Below, one piece after another: positions 52,091 through 61,089 of a DNA stretch of 64,000 nucleotides (position 1 is its first letter; the number at the start of each line of letters is the position of its first letter). The DNA lies in the NCBI GenBank assembly GCA_021648145.1, contig JAKITI010000008.1:62001-126000 (forward strand), given 5' to 3'. The DNA is from Gammaproteobacteria bacterium (lineage in GTDB: Bacteria > Pseudomonadota > Gammaproteobacteria > JAADGQ01). Made by a program: the position numbers and the translations under genes. The notes beneath the pieces are model-generated. The model worked only from the letters and a program-made list of their open reading frames with translations, ran no database searches and was not told the origin of the DNA.

Positions 52091-52104
52091 TGCTGGCGTG
52101 CTTG

Positions 52105-52374
52105 TTAGCGTTGTTGAAGTGCAGTTTGTAACTCTTCTTCACTGACCAAAGACTCTTCTGCATGTTCTTTAGCTGAAATTTCATCTAATATGGTTGCGTT
52201 GATTTTACCTGCAGCAATTTCACGCAGTGCAACAACGGTGGGTTTGTCATTCTCCCATTCAACCAATGCTTCAGCACCGTTTGATAATTGACGAGCTCTT
52301 TTGGAGGAGATTAAAACTAATTCGAACCGGCTGTGAATATGCTTAAGACAGTCTTCGATAGTGACTCGCGCCAT
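52105..52374 (-). CDS. rpoZ: RNA polymerase omega subunit
   Basis: Omega helps assemble beta-prime and takes part in ppGpp binding. The 89 aa begin [30 protein letters not shown], the family hallmark. gmk, which precedes rpoZ in E. coli and many relatives, is absent here. Confidence 0.97.
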   Translation of the reverse strand: MARVTIEDCLKHIHSRFELVLISSKRARQLSNGAEALVEWENDKPTVVALREIAAGKINATILDEISAKEHAEESLVSEEELQTALQQR

Positions 52375-52426
52375 AGTTGTTCCTATAATTTTATAGTTAA
52401 AGGGATAAGAGTATACAAAATTTCTG

Positions 52427-53794
52427 TCAAGCGTTTAAGAGTTTTTTGGATTTTTTTTTGTCTTTAGTGTTATTTTTGTCATTATCATGTGTGGCTAATA
52501 CTGTTTTAGCATTTTCTAAAAGCATTTTTAAGATTTTTTCTGACAGAGTCTGGCTGTTTTTTTCAAGAATATTTCGTTTTTGAATGAATCGTTCTTTTGT
52601 AATGTTTTTTGCATTCAAGAGACCTTCGAGAGATTCAATATCAGATAAAACAACGACTCTTTTTTTCTTGAGATATGTGATCTTGTCTTCTTGTGTAGTT
52701 TCTTGTTGTACGCTTGGTTTTTGTAGGGTTGATGGTTTTTTATTGTTTGAACGGAGTAGTGATGTTGCTGATAAGGCGCTTTCATTATTGATAGTTTTGT
52801 GTGTAGGTGTGCTCGTTATTTTGCTCTCTATTTCTGGCCTCAATCGCTGGTTTAGATAATGTGATACCGGTATGGGTTGAAATAGTTTAAAAGCCAGCAA
52901 AGCAATAATGGTCGAAAGAGGCAAAAAGAAGCAGAAAAGCTTAAGTGCTGAATATTTCCAGTGTGCTTGGCTTTCTAGAAAGTGTTTTTGGGTTGAGCTG
53001 ATTTGGGTCGGTAATGAAAGATTGAATAATGATCGTGGGCTCACTAATGTTAGCTGCTTGAGTTGAGCATCTTCTTGTGAAAATTCCTGTAATAGATAAA
53101 ACTTTTCTTCCTCAAGGTGCTCCAGGCTTTTTATTGTTAAGTCTATATTATCAATATCATCCCCTTCTTCTTCATTGACGAGCAGGTCAAAGCTATTTCG
53201 TTCTTCTTCGATATCTTTGTTGATCAATTTAAGGGGGTGGCTGTAGTCAGAACCGGATTTTTGTAATTTCAGCTCTTTTTCATGGGAAAATTGTTGCTGG
53301 TTAAATTGATCAATAGCAGGGAGTAACGTGAGTGTAAATAATGTAGGCGTAATAACAATAAAGTAAATAACAAGAGTCCAAAAACACCCATTAAATATTT
53401 TTCCATGAGGTGTTAAGAAAAGGGCGCGAAGTTTTTGAATCGTTGTTAAGGGCTCGGGTAGATCATAGGTGATAATTTTCGTGCTGAGCAACCACAAAAT
53501 GATAAATACAACCAATATCGTGCCAAGGGAAAATAGTTCAAACTGTACAGGCAACCACAGCCATACTATGAACCCACTTGCCACACTTCCCAGTGTTGCA
53601 ATCAAAAAAGCAAAAATGGCCATGTAGGTTAAATAGCGTTTGCTTTGAGATACGAGCTTTTCATTTCCATATGGGCGTAAAAGTGCATACCTGAAGCGAT
53701 CCTTCATATTAGGCATCTTTAATTGAAGCGTTAGTTTTTGCTTGTATCGGTTGATATGCTTAATGATTGAATTTGACCCATAATCTACAGACAT
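52427..53794 (-). CDS. Multi-pass membrane protein with coiled coil and SHOCT-like C-terminus
   Basis: Not a recognised named gene. From the ATG at 53794 (a TTG two codons earlier is possible) it encodes 455 aa with four hydrophobic helices: [63 protein letters not shown] and [16 protein letters not shown]. Between the third and fourth is an acidic periplasmic or cytoplasmic coiled-coil region (about 185-265). The C-terminal segment [22 protein letters not shown] resembles the SHOCT motif (short C-terminal oligomerisation domain). A Lys-rich tail ends the protein. It sits 52 bp upstream of rpoZ and could share a transcript with it. Function unknown. Confidence 0.7.
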   Translation of the reverse strand: MSVDYGSNSIIKHINRYKQKLTLQLKMPNMKDRFRYALLRPYGNEKLVSQSKRYLTYMAIFAFLIATLGSVASGFIVWLWLPVQFELFSLGTILVVFIILWLLSTKIITYDLPEPLTTIQKLRALFLTPHGKIFNGCFWTLVIYFIVITPTLFTLTLLPAIDQFNQQQFSHEKELKLQKSGSDYSHPLKLINKDIEEERNSFDLLVNEEEGDDIDNIDLTIKSLEHLEEEKFYLLQEFSQEDAQLKQLTLVSPRSLFNLSLPTQISSTQKHFLESQAHWKYSALKLFCFFLPLSTIIALLAFKLFQPIPVSHYLNQRLRPEIESKITSTPTHKTINNESALSATSLLRSNNKKPSTLQKPSVQQETTQEDKITYLKKKRVVVLSDIESLEGLLNAKNITKERFIQKRNILEKNSQTLSEKILKMLLENAKTVLATHDNDKNNTKDKKKSKKLLNA

Positions 53795-54072
53795 AGACAA
53801 TAAACCTGATTATATGCAAAAAATATGGCAAATATCACAAACAAATAGTTTTTAGAGTCATTTTATTTGTGTACAAGGCTGAAATTAAAAAGAAGATTGA
53901 GTACAGTTTGTCGTGGTAAAACTCTACTGGAATTCGACTTACAGTAGTTGGACTATACAAGGGTTCCTCCTCTTCATTTGTGAAATATTCAGATGGGGTA
54001 TTGGTAATTATTCGGTTAGAATATACGCTTATTTCTTCAAAAAAAAACTAATTCATACGAAGGAGCAATAAA

Positions 54073-54525
54073 ATGGCGCAGAAATATTACGGATGTTTTC
54101 CGTTAGATTTATATCGTTTAGGAAATAAAGAAAGCAATAAGATTGATATTCTAAGGAATCGAGATCTTGCTGAGATTATTTTCTATCGTTATAAAGGTGT
54201 TGATTCGAAGGTTGAAACAGGTAAAAGTGGAGAAATATGCTGGGTTAAGGGTGGCATTAATGGAGGGATATCTCTATTTGATGACATTGAGACTGCACCT
54301 ATATCAGGAAAATTTTGGTACAAAATACCTAAAGATGTTGACATTCCGCACGGTTTGGGACTAAGCGACTCAAGGAAAAAACCAAATAAAGCCACTCATT
54401 ATACAATATTTCCTGCTGTTGATATGCCTCTTGATAACTTTAAACTACTTCTTCGCCAAATCGCAGAGAATGTAAAAGTTAAAGCAATGTTTACCCGTAT
54501 CGAAAATAATGTAGGGCAAATATAA
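54073..54525 (+). CDS. Tse2-like ADP-ribosyltransferase-fold toxin (candidate)
   Basis: The 150 aa resemble Pseudomonas Tse2, a cytotoxin exported by type VI secretion, as I recall its sequence: an N-terminal LYR (13-15), GGISLFD (64-70; GGTSVFD in Tse2), a KIPKDVDIP segment (IPDGTDIP in Tse2), and ATHYTIFP (107-114; ATHYTIMP in Tse2). The serine and histidine in the two strongest motifs (Ser67, His109) match residues reported as important in Tse2. The order and spacing also agree. It starts at ATG with AAGGAG 7 nt upstream and is followed 2 bp later by a small acidic gene, the expected antidote. Base composition is AT-richer than neighbours. No secretion signal or T6SS genes are present, so it may act as a chromosomal toxin-antitoxin system. 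Confidence 0.72.
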   Translation: MAQKYYGCFPLDLYRLGNKESNKIDILRNRDLAEIIFYRYKGVDSKVETGKSGEICWVKGGINGGISLFDDIETAPISGKFWYKIPKDVDIPHGLGLSDSRKKPNKATHYTIFPAVDMPLDNFKLLLRQIAENVKVKAMFTRIENNVGQI

Positions 54526-54527
54526 TT

Positions 54528-54791
54528 ATGTCCTTCCCCTCACTTTATCACATTGAAAATGGGAAATGCTATGTACTTCTGGAAGATGAATTAATCGGCA
54601 GGGAAAAACAAAACTTAATTTTGGCAACAAAACTAGCTAATGAAAAAATTGAAGCTTTAAACTCTAAAATGGACTCACTTGTAGATGATACTGAAGAGTA
54701 TGATGATCTACAAGATGAAAAAAATGACCTAGAATTTATGATATCAGACTTTGAAGATCGTTTTGAGATTATACTAAATAAGCCTTCTTGA
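54528..54791 (+). CDS. Tsi2-like antitoxin/immunity protein (candidate)
   Basis: The 87 aa are strongly acidic. After a short beta-like start (SLYHIENGKCYVLLEDE) they are almost entirely helical heptad sequence (about residues 23-82, LNSKMDSLVDDTEEYDDL). Tsi2, the Tse2 antidote, is a 77-residue acidic antiparallel helical hairpin, so size and character agree, although direct sequence similarity is low. The assignment depends mainly on being 2 bp downstream of the Tse2-like gene. Confidence 0.6.
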   Translation: MSFPSLYHIENGKCYVLLEDELIGREKQNLILATKLANEKIEALNSKMDSLVDDTEEYDDLQDEKNDLEFMISDFEDRFEIILNKPS

Positions 54792-54949
54792 CTGACTATC
54801 CGCCAAATAATTGCTAGGTCACATAACTAGGTATTGTATTGGATTTCCGTAAGCAGCCTTTAACATTTGCAAAAGATGTGCCATTTTTCCCGCCAATGAG
54901 CATGGCGTTATGTGTATCTGGGGTAGTAACCTGAATTCATCCGTCGCTT

Positions 54950-54972
54950 AAAACCCCCTATAGGGGGTTTTT
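54950..54972. terminator. Perfect palindrome after the Tse2/Tsi2-like pair
   Basis: AAAACCCCCTA followed directly by its reverse complement TAGGGGGTTTT, with one extra T. It can end transcription from the left. The 286-bp spacer before fbp also has a CGCCA/TGGCG hairpin at 54891-54907; nothing else is recognisable there. Confidence 0.65.
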
Positions 54973-55077
54973 AAATCCCATACCAGTATTTGCTAATTAG
55001 GTGGAAAAATTGCATAATTTTGTCAGAAAACTATATTTTTAAATAATCTCCAGACTAGCAATGTAAAGGAAAGCTTT

Positions 55078-56085
55078 ATGCATAATGGTACTTCTGTTAC
55101 TCAATTTATTATCGAAGAGCAGCGCGGTTTGTCAACAGCAAGTGGTGAATTTACTTCGCTTCTTAATGATATTGTGACTGCTTGCAAGGTGATATCAAAT
55201 GAAGTCAATCGTGGAAATTTGATCGGTATTCTTGGTGCTGCTGAGAGTGAAAATATTCAAGGGGAGACACAGAAAGAGCTGGATATTATTACTAATGATA
55301 TTTTTACTCAGACCAATGAGTGGTCAGGTAATCTGGCAGCGATGGCTTCTGAAGAGATGGATGATATCTACCCCATCCCAAAACAATATCCAAAAGGTAA
55401 ATATCTATTGGTTTTTGATCCTCTGGATGGCTCATCAAATATTGATGTCAATATTTCAGTGGGAACTATTTTTTCAATTATGCGCTGCCCCGAAGGGGTA
55501 GAAAACCCAACGGCTGAAGACTTTTTACAACCAGGCACTGAGCAAGTTTGTGGGGGGTATGCGTTATATGGGCCTTCGACCATGTTGGTGTTAACGACTG
55601 GAAATGGTGTGAATGGTTTTACTCTGGATCAAAATATTGGCGAATTTATTTTAACTAATCCAAACATGATGATCCCTGAAGATACACGCGAATTTGCAAT
55701 AAATACTTCTAATATGCGTTTCTGGGAAAAGCCTGTTCAGCGCTATGTAGAAGAGTGTGTGGCAGGAGTCGATGGTCCGCGTGGTGAAAACTTTAATATG
55801 CGTTGGGTGGCTTCCATGGTGGCAGAAGTGCATCGTATTCTGATTCGTGGTGGTATTTTTATGTATCCTAAAGATTCAAAGGATCCGTTAAAGGCCGGTA
55901 AGTTACGTTTGTTGTATGAAGCTAACCCGATGTCTATGATAGTTGAACAGGCTGGCGGTGTTTGCTCAACTGGTCGTGAGCGTATTATGGAAGTGAAGCC
56001 TGGTGGTCTGCATCAACGTGTTCCTGTTATTCTTGGTTCCAAGAATGAAGTTGAACGGGTGGTTTCGTATCATAAAGGTGCGTAA
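55078..56085 (+). CDS. fbp: Class I fructose-1,6-bisphosphatase
   Basis: Fbp dephosphorylates fructose-1,6-bisphosphate in gluconeogenesis and, in autotrophs, the Calvin cycle. The 335 aa contain the metal-site motif [20 protein letters not shown] in normal form, [33 protein letters not shown] and [20 protein letters not shown] (substrate loop). AAAGGAAAG precedes the ATG. It stands alone, with terminators on both sides. Confidence 0.96.
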   Translation: MHNGTSVTQFIIEEQRGLSTASGEFTSLLNDIVTACKVISNEVNRGNLIGILGAAESENIQGETQKELDIITNDIFTQTNEWSGNLAAMASEEMDDIYPIPKQYPKGKYLLVFDPLDGSSNIDVNISVGTIFSIMRCPEGVENPTAEDFLQPGTEQVCGGYALYGPSTMLVLTTGNGVNGFTLDQNIGEFILTNPNMMIPEDTREFAINTSNMRFWEKPVQRYVEECVAGVDGPRGENFNMRWVASMVAEVHRILIRGGIFMYPKDSKDPLKAGKLRLLYEANPMSMIVEQAGGVCSTGRERIMEVKPGGLHQRVPVILGSKNEVERVVSYHKGA

Positions 56086-56110
56086 GTAATTACCACACCA
56101 GATGGTCTTG

Positions 56111-56146
56111 AAAGCCCCGATACTTTTGCTGGTATCGGGGCTTTTT
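56111..56146. terminator. Bidirectional terminator fbp/tonB
   Basis: Perfect 13-bp stem AAAGCCCCGATAC/GTATCGGGGCTTT with an 8-nt loop and a T6 tail on the plus strand; A-rich 5' arm gives a T run on the minus strand. Confidence 0.93.
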
Positions 56147-56158
56147 TGTGGGTCACTC

Positions 56159-57040
56159 TTATCTTGCTTCCAAGCTATTGTTAGGTAAAAATTTCCAGGT
56201 GCGGCGGATGTGTAATAGCGTCGTATCCTTGCGCATCTCTTCAGAAAATGGGGCGAAAGGAGCCGCCAGTTGAACAATGCGTTTGACGGCATCATCCAGT
56301 AGTTTGTGCCCTGATGAACGTAAAATTGTAATTTTTTCTACGCTACCATCGGGGTTGAGTGCAACATCTACAGTCAAACGGCCTGCAATGGAGCGCCGTT
56401 TGGCTTCTTCTGGGTAGTTTAGCGTTCCGATATGTTCAATTTTTGATTGCCACGCTTCCAAATAAACTGCATCACGAAGAGCCAGGGTACTGGTGGCTGA
56501 TATAGTGCGCTCGCCTTTTTTCATTGAGTCCGTTTGTAGCTCTTGACTGATTTCTGCTTGCAGGCTGGCGATCTTCATACTGCGGGCGTATAACTCAGCA
56601 GCATCAATCGCCTCAGGTGTCGTTTTAGTGATGTTTTCACTTGCTTGTAATTTAAAGTCAGACTCTGAGTGTGCTATGACTATCGGATTTGATGTCGGGG
56701 TAACTTCTTGTGGTGATGCAGGGGGCGTTATGGAGTCACTATCACTGATCTCTGTAGCAATAGAGGGGGTTGAAACGGGGCTGGAAAAGCGTAATTTTTC
56801 TTCACGACTTCCGCCTCCTTCCTGGCTGACTTGAGCAAAAAAATCTCCCTCTTCAAGTGATTTTTCACTTGAGTGGTGTACCAAGGTGATCTCCATAGTG
56901 GGTAAAGGTTTGTCAGTTTCATCTTCCACCTGTTTAATATTGAAGGTGACACCTAAAATAATAATGGCATGAATCGCAATGGCTAAAAAAATAGTCATGC
57001 TGATTCGGTCATTCGAAGTGATATGGGGTGCTGTGGTCAT
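56159..57040 (-). CDS. TonB-family energy transducer
   Basis: The 293 aa have an N-terminal membrane anchor (MTIFLAIAIHAIIILGVTF), a Ser/Pro/Glu-rich periplasmic linker and a C-terminal TonB domain (IGTLNYPEEAKRRSIAGRLTVDVALNPDGSVEKITILRSSGHKLLDDAV in standard order). TonB proteins carry proton-motive energy to outer-membrane receptors. Here there are no exbB or exbD genes nearby, and it is the last gene of the gsh-apbE operon with a 4-bp overlap. This type of small TonB is commonly found beside gshB, suggesting an envelope role unrelated to a single receptor. Confidence 0.88.
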   Translation of the reverse strand: MTTAPHITSNDRISMTIFLAIAIHAIIILGVTFNIKQVEDETDKPLPTMEITLVHHSSEKSLEEGDFFAQVSQEGGGSREEKLRFSSPVSTPSIATEISDSDSITPPASPQEVTPTSNPIVIAHSESDFKLQASENITKTTPEAIDAAELYARSMKIASLQAEISQELQTDSMKKGERTISATSTLALRDAVYLEAWQSKIEHIGTLNYPEEAKRRSIAGRLTVDVALNPDGSVEKITILRSSGHKLLDDAVKRIVQLAAPFAPFSEEMRKDTTLLHIRRTWKFLPNNSLEAR

Positions 57041-58071
57041 AAGCTTTTTACAATATGGCGAACGGGTTTTTCCATAAAGTGAACTCGTTTTGCCATTTTA
57101 GAGGTCATATAAACAGTGCCTTGATTATCCACGAGCATAACTTGATCAACGCCCATTGCCAAGGCCGTTGTTTGCCATTTTTCAGGGCCTGCGATGAGTA
57201 GTGCTGTTGCTGCTGTATCGGCAAGCAGGCCGTTATTGCAAATAACAGTTACCGAAGTCGCTCCCGTTGCAGGGTATCCTGTCAGTGGATCAATGATGTG
57301 ATGGTAGCGCTGCTGCTGATAAGTAAAGTAACGCTCATAATCTCCTGAGGTAAAAATAGCTTCGTCACCCTGAGTTTCAATGAATGCCAGTGGTGCTGTT
57401 TGGCGGGGGTGACGAATGCCGATGCGCCAAGGTTGTTGGCCTTTGCTACCAATGGCTCGTAAATCTCCACCGGTATTTACAATGGCATTATGAATACCCA
57501 GTGATTTTAGTTTGTTAATCGCCAAGTCAACGGCGTACCCTTTTGCGATGCCACCAAAATCCAGTTTAACGTGTTGGTTTTTACTTGAAAGCTCAAGATT
57601 GGAAAAAATCAAGTCAGCCATGGTGGGGTGGGCGGTGATCAGTTCTGTGATTGATGATTTTGTTGGCGGTTGTTTGCTGCGTTCCTCACTTAAAAATCCC
57701 CATAAGCCAATTAAGTGGCCGATGGCTGGGTTAAACAGGTGGCCGCTATTGATGGAGAGCTCGGATGCTTGCTGGATGAATTTTTTTTCTGATTCAATCA
57801 GAGTGATACTTTTGTCATCAGCCAGTGCTTGGTTAATATCCGTGAGCCGACTCGGCTGCCAGGCGTGCCATTGCTGGTGCATTGCATTGAATTGCTGTGC
57901 AATGGCAGCCACTGCCTGGCGAGCTTTCTCCTCTGTTTCCCCTTGTATTGATATATCAATCAGCGTTCCAAAGACATAAAGTTGTTCTTCGTAAACGGAT
58001 TTTTGATCTGTGGGCTGGCTGCAGGCGCAGAGCAGTGCAATGCAGAGTGCTATAAAAGCTTTGCCGATCAC
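57037..58071 (-). CDS. apbE: FAD:protein FMN transferase, lipoprotein ApbE
   Basis: ApbE attaches FMN covalently to a Thr/Ser of exported subunits such as NqrB/NqrC and RnfG. The 344 aa have a lipoprotein signal (ALCIALLCAC), the FAD-binding and catalytic parts HVKLDFGGIAKGYAVDLAINKL, GDLRAIGSKGQQPWRIGIRHP and HHIIDPLTGYPA, and CNNGLLADTAATALLIAGPEK. No Nqr or Rnf genes are in the window. It overlaps gshB and the tonB-like gene by 4 bp each. Confidence 0.94.
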   Translation of the reverse strand: MIGKAFIALCIALLCACSQPTDQKSVYEEQLYVFGTLIDISIQGETEEKARQAVAAIAQQFNAMHQQWHAWQPSRLTDINQALADDKSITLIESEKKFIQQASELSINSGHLFNPAIGHLIGLWGFLSEERSKQPPTKSSITELITAHPTMADLIFSNLELSSKNQHVKLDFGGIAKGYAVDLAINKLKSLGIHNAIVNTGGDLRAIGSKGQQPWRIGIRHPRQTAPLAFIETQGDEAIFTSGDYERYFTYQQQRYHHIIDPLTGYPATGATSVTVICNNGLLADTAATALLIAGPEKWQTTALAMGVDQVMLVDNQGTVYMTSKMAKRVHFMEKPVRHIVKSL

Positions 58072-59027
58072 GATTTAATTTTTGCTTCAATACAGTCCAT
58101 GAGTTGAGCACTAATATTGAGTGAGTAAATTTTATCCAGTTCACGAATACAGGTCGGGCTGGTGACATTAATTTCGGTGAGATAGTCGCCAATAACATCA
58201 AGCCCAACAAATAGCAGGCCGCGTTCACGTAAAGTAGGGCCGACTTGTTCACAAATCCAGCGGTCGCGTTCGCTGAGTTCAACACCTTCTCCACGTCCAC
58301 CTGCTGCAAGATTTCCTCGTGTCTCATTTTTAGCAGGAATGCGCGCCAGTGCATAAGGAACAGGCTCACCATTGACCATCAAAATTCGTTTATCACCTGC
58401 GAGTATTTCAGGAATAAAGCGCTGAACCATGATGTAACGACGGGCATGTTGAGTAATGGTTTCGATGATGACGCTGATATTGGGGTCATCCAAACGCACT
58501 CGGAAAATAGAAGCTCCGCCCATTTCTCCTAAAGGTTTTAAGATGATATCTCCAAATTCAGCCAAAAATTTACGAATTTCATGAGCATTGCGTGTAACAA
58601 GTGTCGGGGGCGTACATTGTGGGAACCACTGCGTTCCCAGTTTTTCATTTACATCGCGTAGGCTTTGCGCTTTATTAACCACCAAAACCCCCGCACGCTC
58701 AGCCTGCTCAAGCAGATAAGTACTGTGAATATACTCCATATCAAAAGGCGGATCTTTGCGCATAAGGGTGACATCAAGCGTATTCATGTGCTGGCTGCGG
58801 CGATTCGAAAGTTCAAACCAGTGTTCGTTATCATCATAAACGGTCAGATTCTGAAGCTCTGCATAGGGCTGACCATCACGCAGATAGAGGTCATTTAACT
58901 CCATATAATGCAGTTTCCAGCCACGCTTTTGAGCTTCGATCAACATTGCGAGAGAGCTGTCTTTATGGGGCTTGATCGACTCAATCGGATCCATGACGAT
59001 ACCGATATTTATGGTTTTATTATTCAT
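58068..59027 (-). CDS. gshB: Glutathione synthetase
   Basis: GshB joins gamma-glutamylcysteine to glycine with ATP. The 319 aa start INIGIVMDPIESIKPHKDSSLAMLIEAQKRG, have the DVTLMRKDPPFDMEYI segment, the ATP-grasp parts DIILKPLGEMGGASIFR and NLAAGGRGEGVELSERD, and VGLDVIGDYLTEINVTSPT with metal ligands. Four-base overlaps with gshA and apbE show tight translational coupling. Confidence 0.96.
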   Translation of the reverse strand: MNNKTINIGIVMDPIESIKPHKDSSLAMLIEAQKRGWKLHYMELNDLYLRDGQPYAELQNLTVYDDNEHWFELSNRRSQHMNTLDVTLMRKDPPFDMEYIHSTYLLEQAERAGVLVVNKAQSLRDVNEKLGTQWFPQCTPPTLVTRNAHEIRKFLAEFGDIILKPLGEMGGASIFRVRLDDPNISVIIETITQHARRYIMVQRFIPEILAGDKRILMVNGEPVPYALARIPAKNETRGNLAAGGRGEGVELSERDRWICEQVGPTLRERGLLFVGLDVIGDYLTEINVTSPTCIRELDKIYSLNISAQLMDCIEAKIKS

Positions 59028-60310
59028 ACTTCAGCAATCTCTCGTGAGGCAGCCAGCAGAGCCAATCGCGCAATCACGCCATAGGCATAAAAGCGATTGG
59101 GCTCGGCATCAGGCTCCATTCTTCGGTCTGGGGTGTTGCAACATGATGCGAACTCCAGGGGTTCAAAGTGCATACCTGCGGCATTTAGGTTTTCACTGCT
59201 GCTGCGCCCCGTATGTACACGGTAAAAGCCACCAACTACAAAGTGATCAATCATATAAACAACCGGTTCAGCGACTGCATTATCCTCGCCCCATGTCTCA
59301 AAGGTGTAGACACCTTCTTGAATAATAACGCGCTCAACATTGCCACCGCCTTTGCTTGATGCCATTTTAGTGCGTTGTTTACGGTTGAGAGACTTGATTT
59401 CATCAGAAGAGTAAACCGTCATCACACCCATGCCATAGGTTCCTGAATCAGATTTGATGATGACAAAAGGTTTTTCCGTTAAACCGTATTGATCATATTT
59501 TTTTTGAATAGCTTTGAGTAATGCCGCAACATTTTTTTCCAGACACTCTTCACCTTCTCGCTTCATGAAGTTGATTTCACCGCACTGGCGAAACATCGGA
59601 TTAATCAACCAGGGGTCGATATCGATTATCTCTGCAAATTGCTCTGCGATATGACGGTAGTGAATAAAGTGGCTCGATTTCAAGCGGGTTGACCAACCCA
59701 TCGCCATGGGTGGGGTTAGAGGTTGCTGGATATTTTCAAGAAGAGCGGGGCGGCCATCAGTCAAATCGTTATTTAATAAAATAAGGTGGGGGTCAAATCC
59801 TTTGGTACCGATTCGATCATCCGCTTTAATCAAAGGGTGTAGAGTGATTGTACGTTTAGAGGGCAGTGTAATTTCATTGGGCTGCTCCAGATCAGTTTGT
59901 AGGGAACCGATGCGAACTTCAAAACCTGCTTGAATAATCATCTCATGCAATGTGGCCAGGCTTTCTAAATAGCCAATATTACGCGTATGGTTTTCTGGAA
60001 TAATTAAAATTTTACTGGCTGTAGGTTGAATGTGGTCAACGGCGGACTGAATGGCTTGAATGCAAAGCGGGGCAAACTCAGGGTTCAGGTTATTAAATCC
60101 AGCAGAAAAAAGATTGGTATCAACGGGTGCGAGCTTGAAACCTGCATTACGTAAATCGACACTGGCATAAAAAGGTGCGGGTGTTTCAAGCCATTGATGT
60201 CGAAACCATGTTTCAATCTGGGTCTGATTTTCCAGTAAGTGTTTTTCCAGTTCAAGCAGAGGGCCGCTGAGAGAGGTGGTTAAGTGTGGAACTTTGTGCG
60301 AGTTAGGCAT
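59024..60310 (-). CDS. gshA: Glutamate-cysteine ligase, proteobacterial GshA type
   Basis: The enzyme makes gamma-glutamylcysteine, the first step of glutathione synthesis. At 428 aa it belongs to the GshA group found in many beta- and some gammaproteobacteria, distinct from the about 520-residue E. coli type: segments VDLRNAGFKLAPVDTNLFSAGFNNL, IIPENHTRNIGYLESL, IKSDSGTYGMGVMTVYS and MIDHFVVGGFYRVHTGRSSSENLNA are conserved. It overlaps gshB, forming the complete pathway. Confidence 0.93.
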   Translation of the reverse strand: MPNSHKVPHLTTSLSGPLLELEKHLLENQTQIETWFRHQWLETPAPFYASVDLRNAGFKLAPVDTNLFSAGFNNLNPEFAPLCIQAIQSAVDHIQPTASKILIIPENHTRNIGYLESLATLHEMIIQAGFEVRIGSLQTDLEQPNEITLPSKRTITLHPLIKADDRIGTKGFDPHLILLNNDLTDGRPALLENIQQPLTPPMAMGWSTRLKSSHFIHYRHIAEQFAEIIDIDPWLINPMFRQCGEINFMKREGEECLEKNVAALLKAIQKKYDQYGLTEKPFVIIKSDSGTYGMGVMTVYSSDEIKSLNRKQRTKMASSKGGGNVERVIIQEGVYTFETWGEDNAVAEPVVYMIDHFVVGGFYRVHTGRSSSENLNAAGMHFEPLEFASCCNTPDRRMEPDAEPNRFYAYGVIARLALLAASREIAEV

Positions 60311-60346
60311 ATTTAATTTCGCTTTCCTGATTAAGGTCTGGGGCGA

Positions 60347-61075
60347 TTATATATCACCCCATAATGTTTGTAATACACTGAGTGCTGTAATCGCTGCTGT
60401 TTCAGTGCGTAATATTCTGGGGCCAAGGCGTATGCCGGTATATTTGTGTATTTTTGCCAGGTTAAGTTCCTTGTCATCAAATCCACCTTCAGGGCCAATC
60501 ATTAAGTTAATGGCGGTGGTTGGTTTTTTCAACTGTGTGACTGTGGAATTGGCGGTAGGATCTAAAATAAGATTTAAAGCGCTGTGTTCTCTCGTAAGCC
60601 ACTTTTCATAAGTGGTTACATTTTCAATAACAGGAATTTGATTGCGACCGCATTGTTCACAAGCGCTGATGATTATTTTTTGCCAATGAGCGATTCGTTT
60701 TTTGGCGCGAGTGTCATCAAGCTTTACGGTGCAGCGCTGGGTTTTGATTGGTACGATGCGAGTCACACCCAGTTCAACGGCTTTTTGAATAGTATAATCC
60801 ATGCGTTCACCGCGTGATATCCCTTGAACAAGTGTGATATCCAGTGGGGATTCTATTTCATTGGTGCTGTGCTGGGTAAGTTGTATTGTGATCTGACGTT
60901 TGTTTGCAGATTCAATAATTGCCTTGTATTCACCTCCCAAGCCATTAAATAGTATCAGTTCTGCCCCTGCTTTGAGGCGCAATACGCGATGAATATGACT
61001 GGCCGCAGCACTCTCAAGAATAACACTCTGCTTGCAGGTTAAAGCTTGGTCAGTATAGATACGAGGGATACGCAT
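60347..61075 (-). CDS. rsmE: 16S rRNA (uracil1498-N3)-methyltransferase
   Basis: RsmE methylates U1498 in the decoding region of 16S rRNA. The 242 aa have an N-terminal PUA-like domain (HIHRVLRLKAGAELILFNGLGGEY) and a SPOUT knot domain (TLVQGISRGERMDYTIQKAVELGV, LMIGPEGGFDDKEL, RLGPRILRTETAAITAL). It lies 14 bp after bioA and 36 bp before gshA. Confidence 0.96.
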   Translation of the reverse strand: MRIPRIYTDQALTCKQSVILESAAASHIHRVLRLKAGAELILFNGLGGEYKAIIESANKRQITIQLTQHSTNEIESPLDITLVQGISRGERMDYTIQKAVELGVTRIVPIKTQRCTVKLDDTRAKKRIAHWQKIIISACEQCGRNQIPVIENVTTYEKWLTREHSALNLILDPTANSTVTQLKKPTTAINLMIGPEGGFDDKELNLAKIHKYTGIRLGPRILRTETAAITALSVLQTLWGDI

Positions 61076-61089
61076 GGTGAGTGGTTTAT

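Noticed and set aside
54792..55077. Insertion-sequence or att remnants around the Tse2-like cassette
   Set aside because: No terminal inverted repeats, transposase fragments or flanking direct repeats could be seen; only two hairpins.
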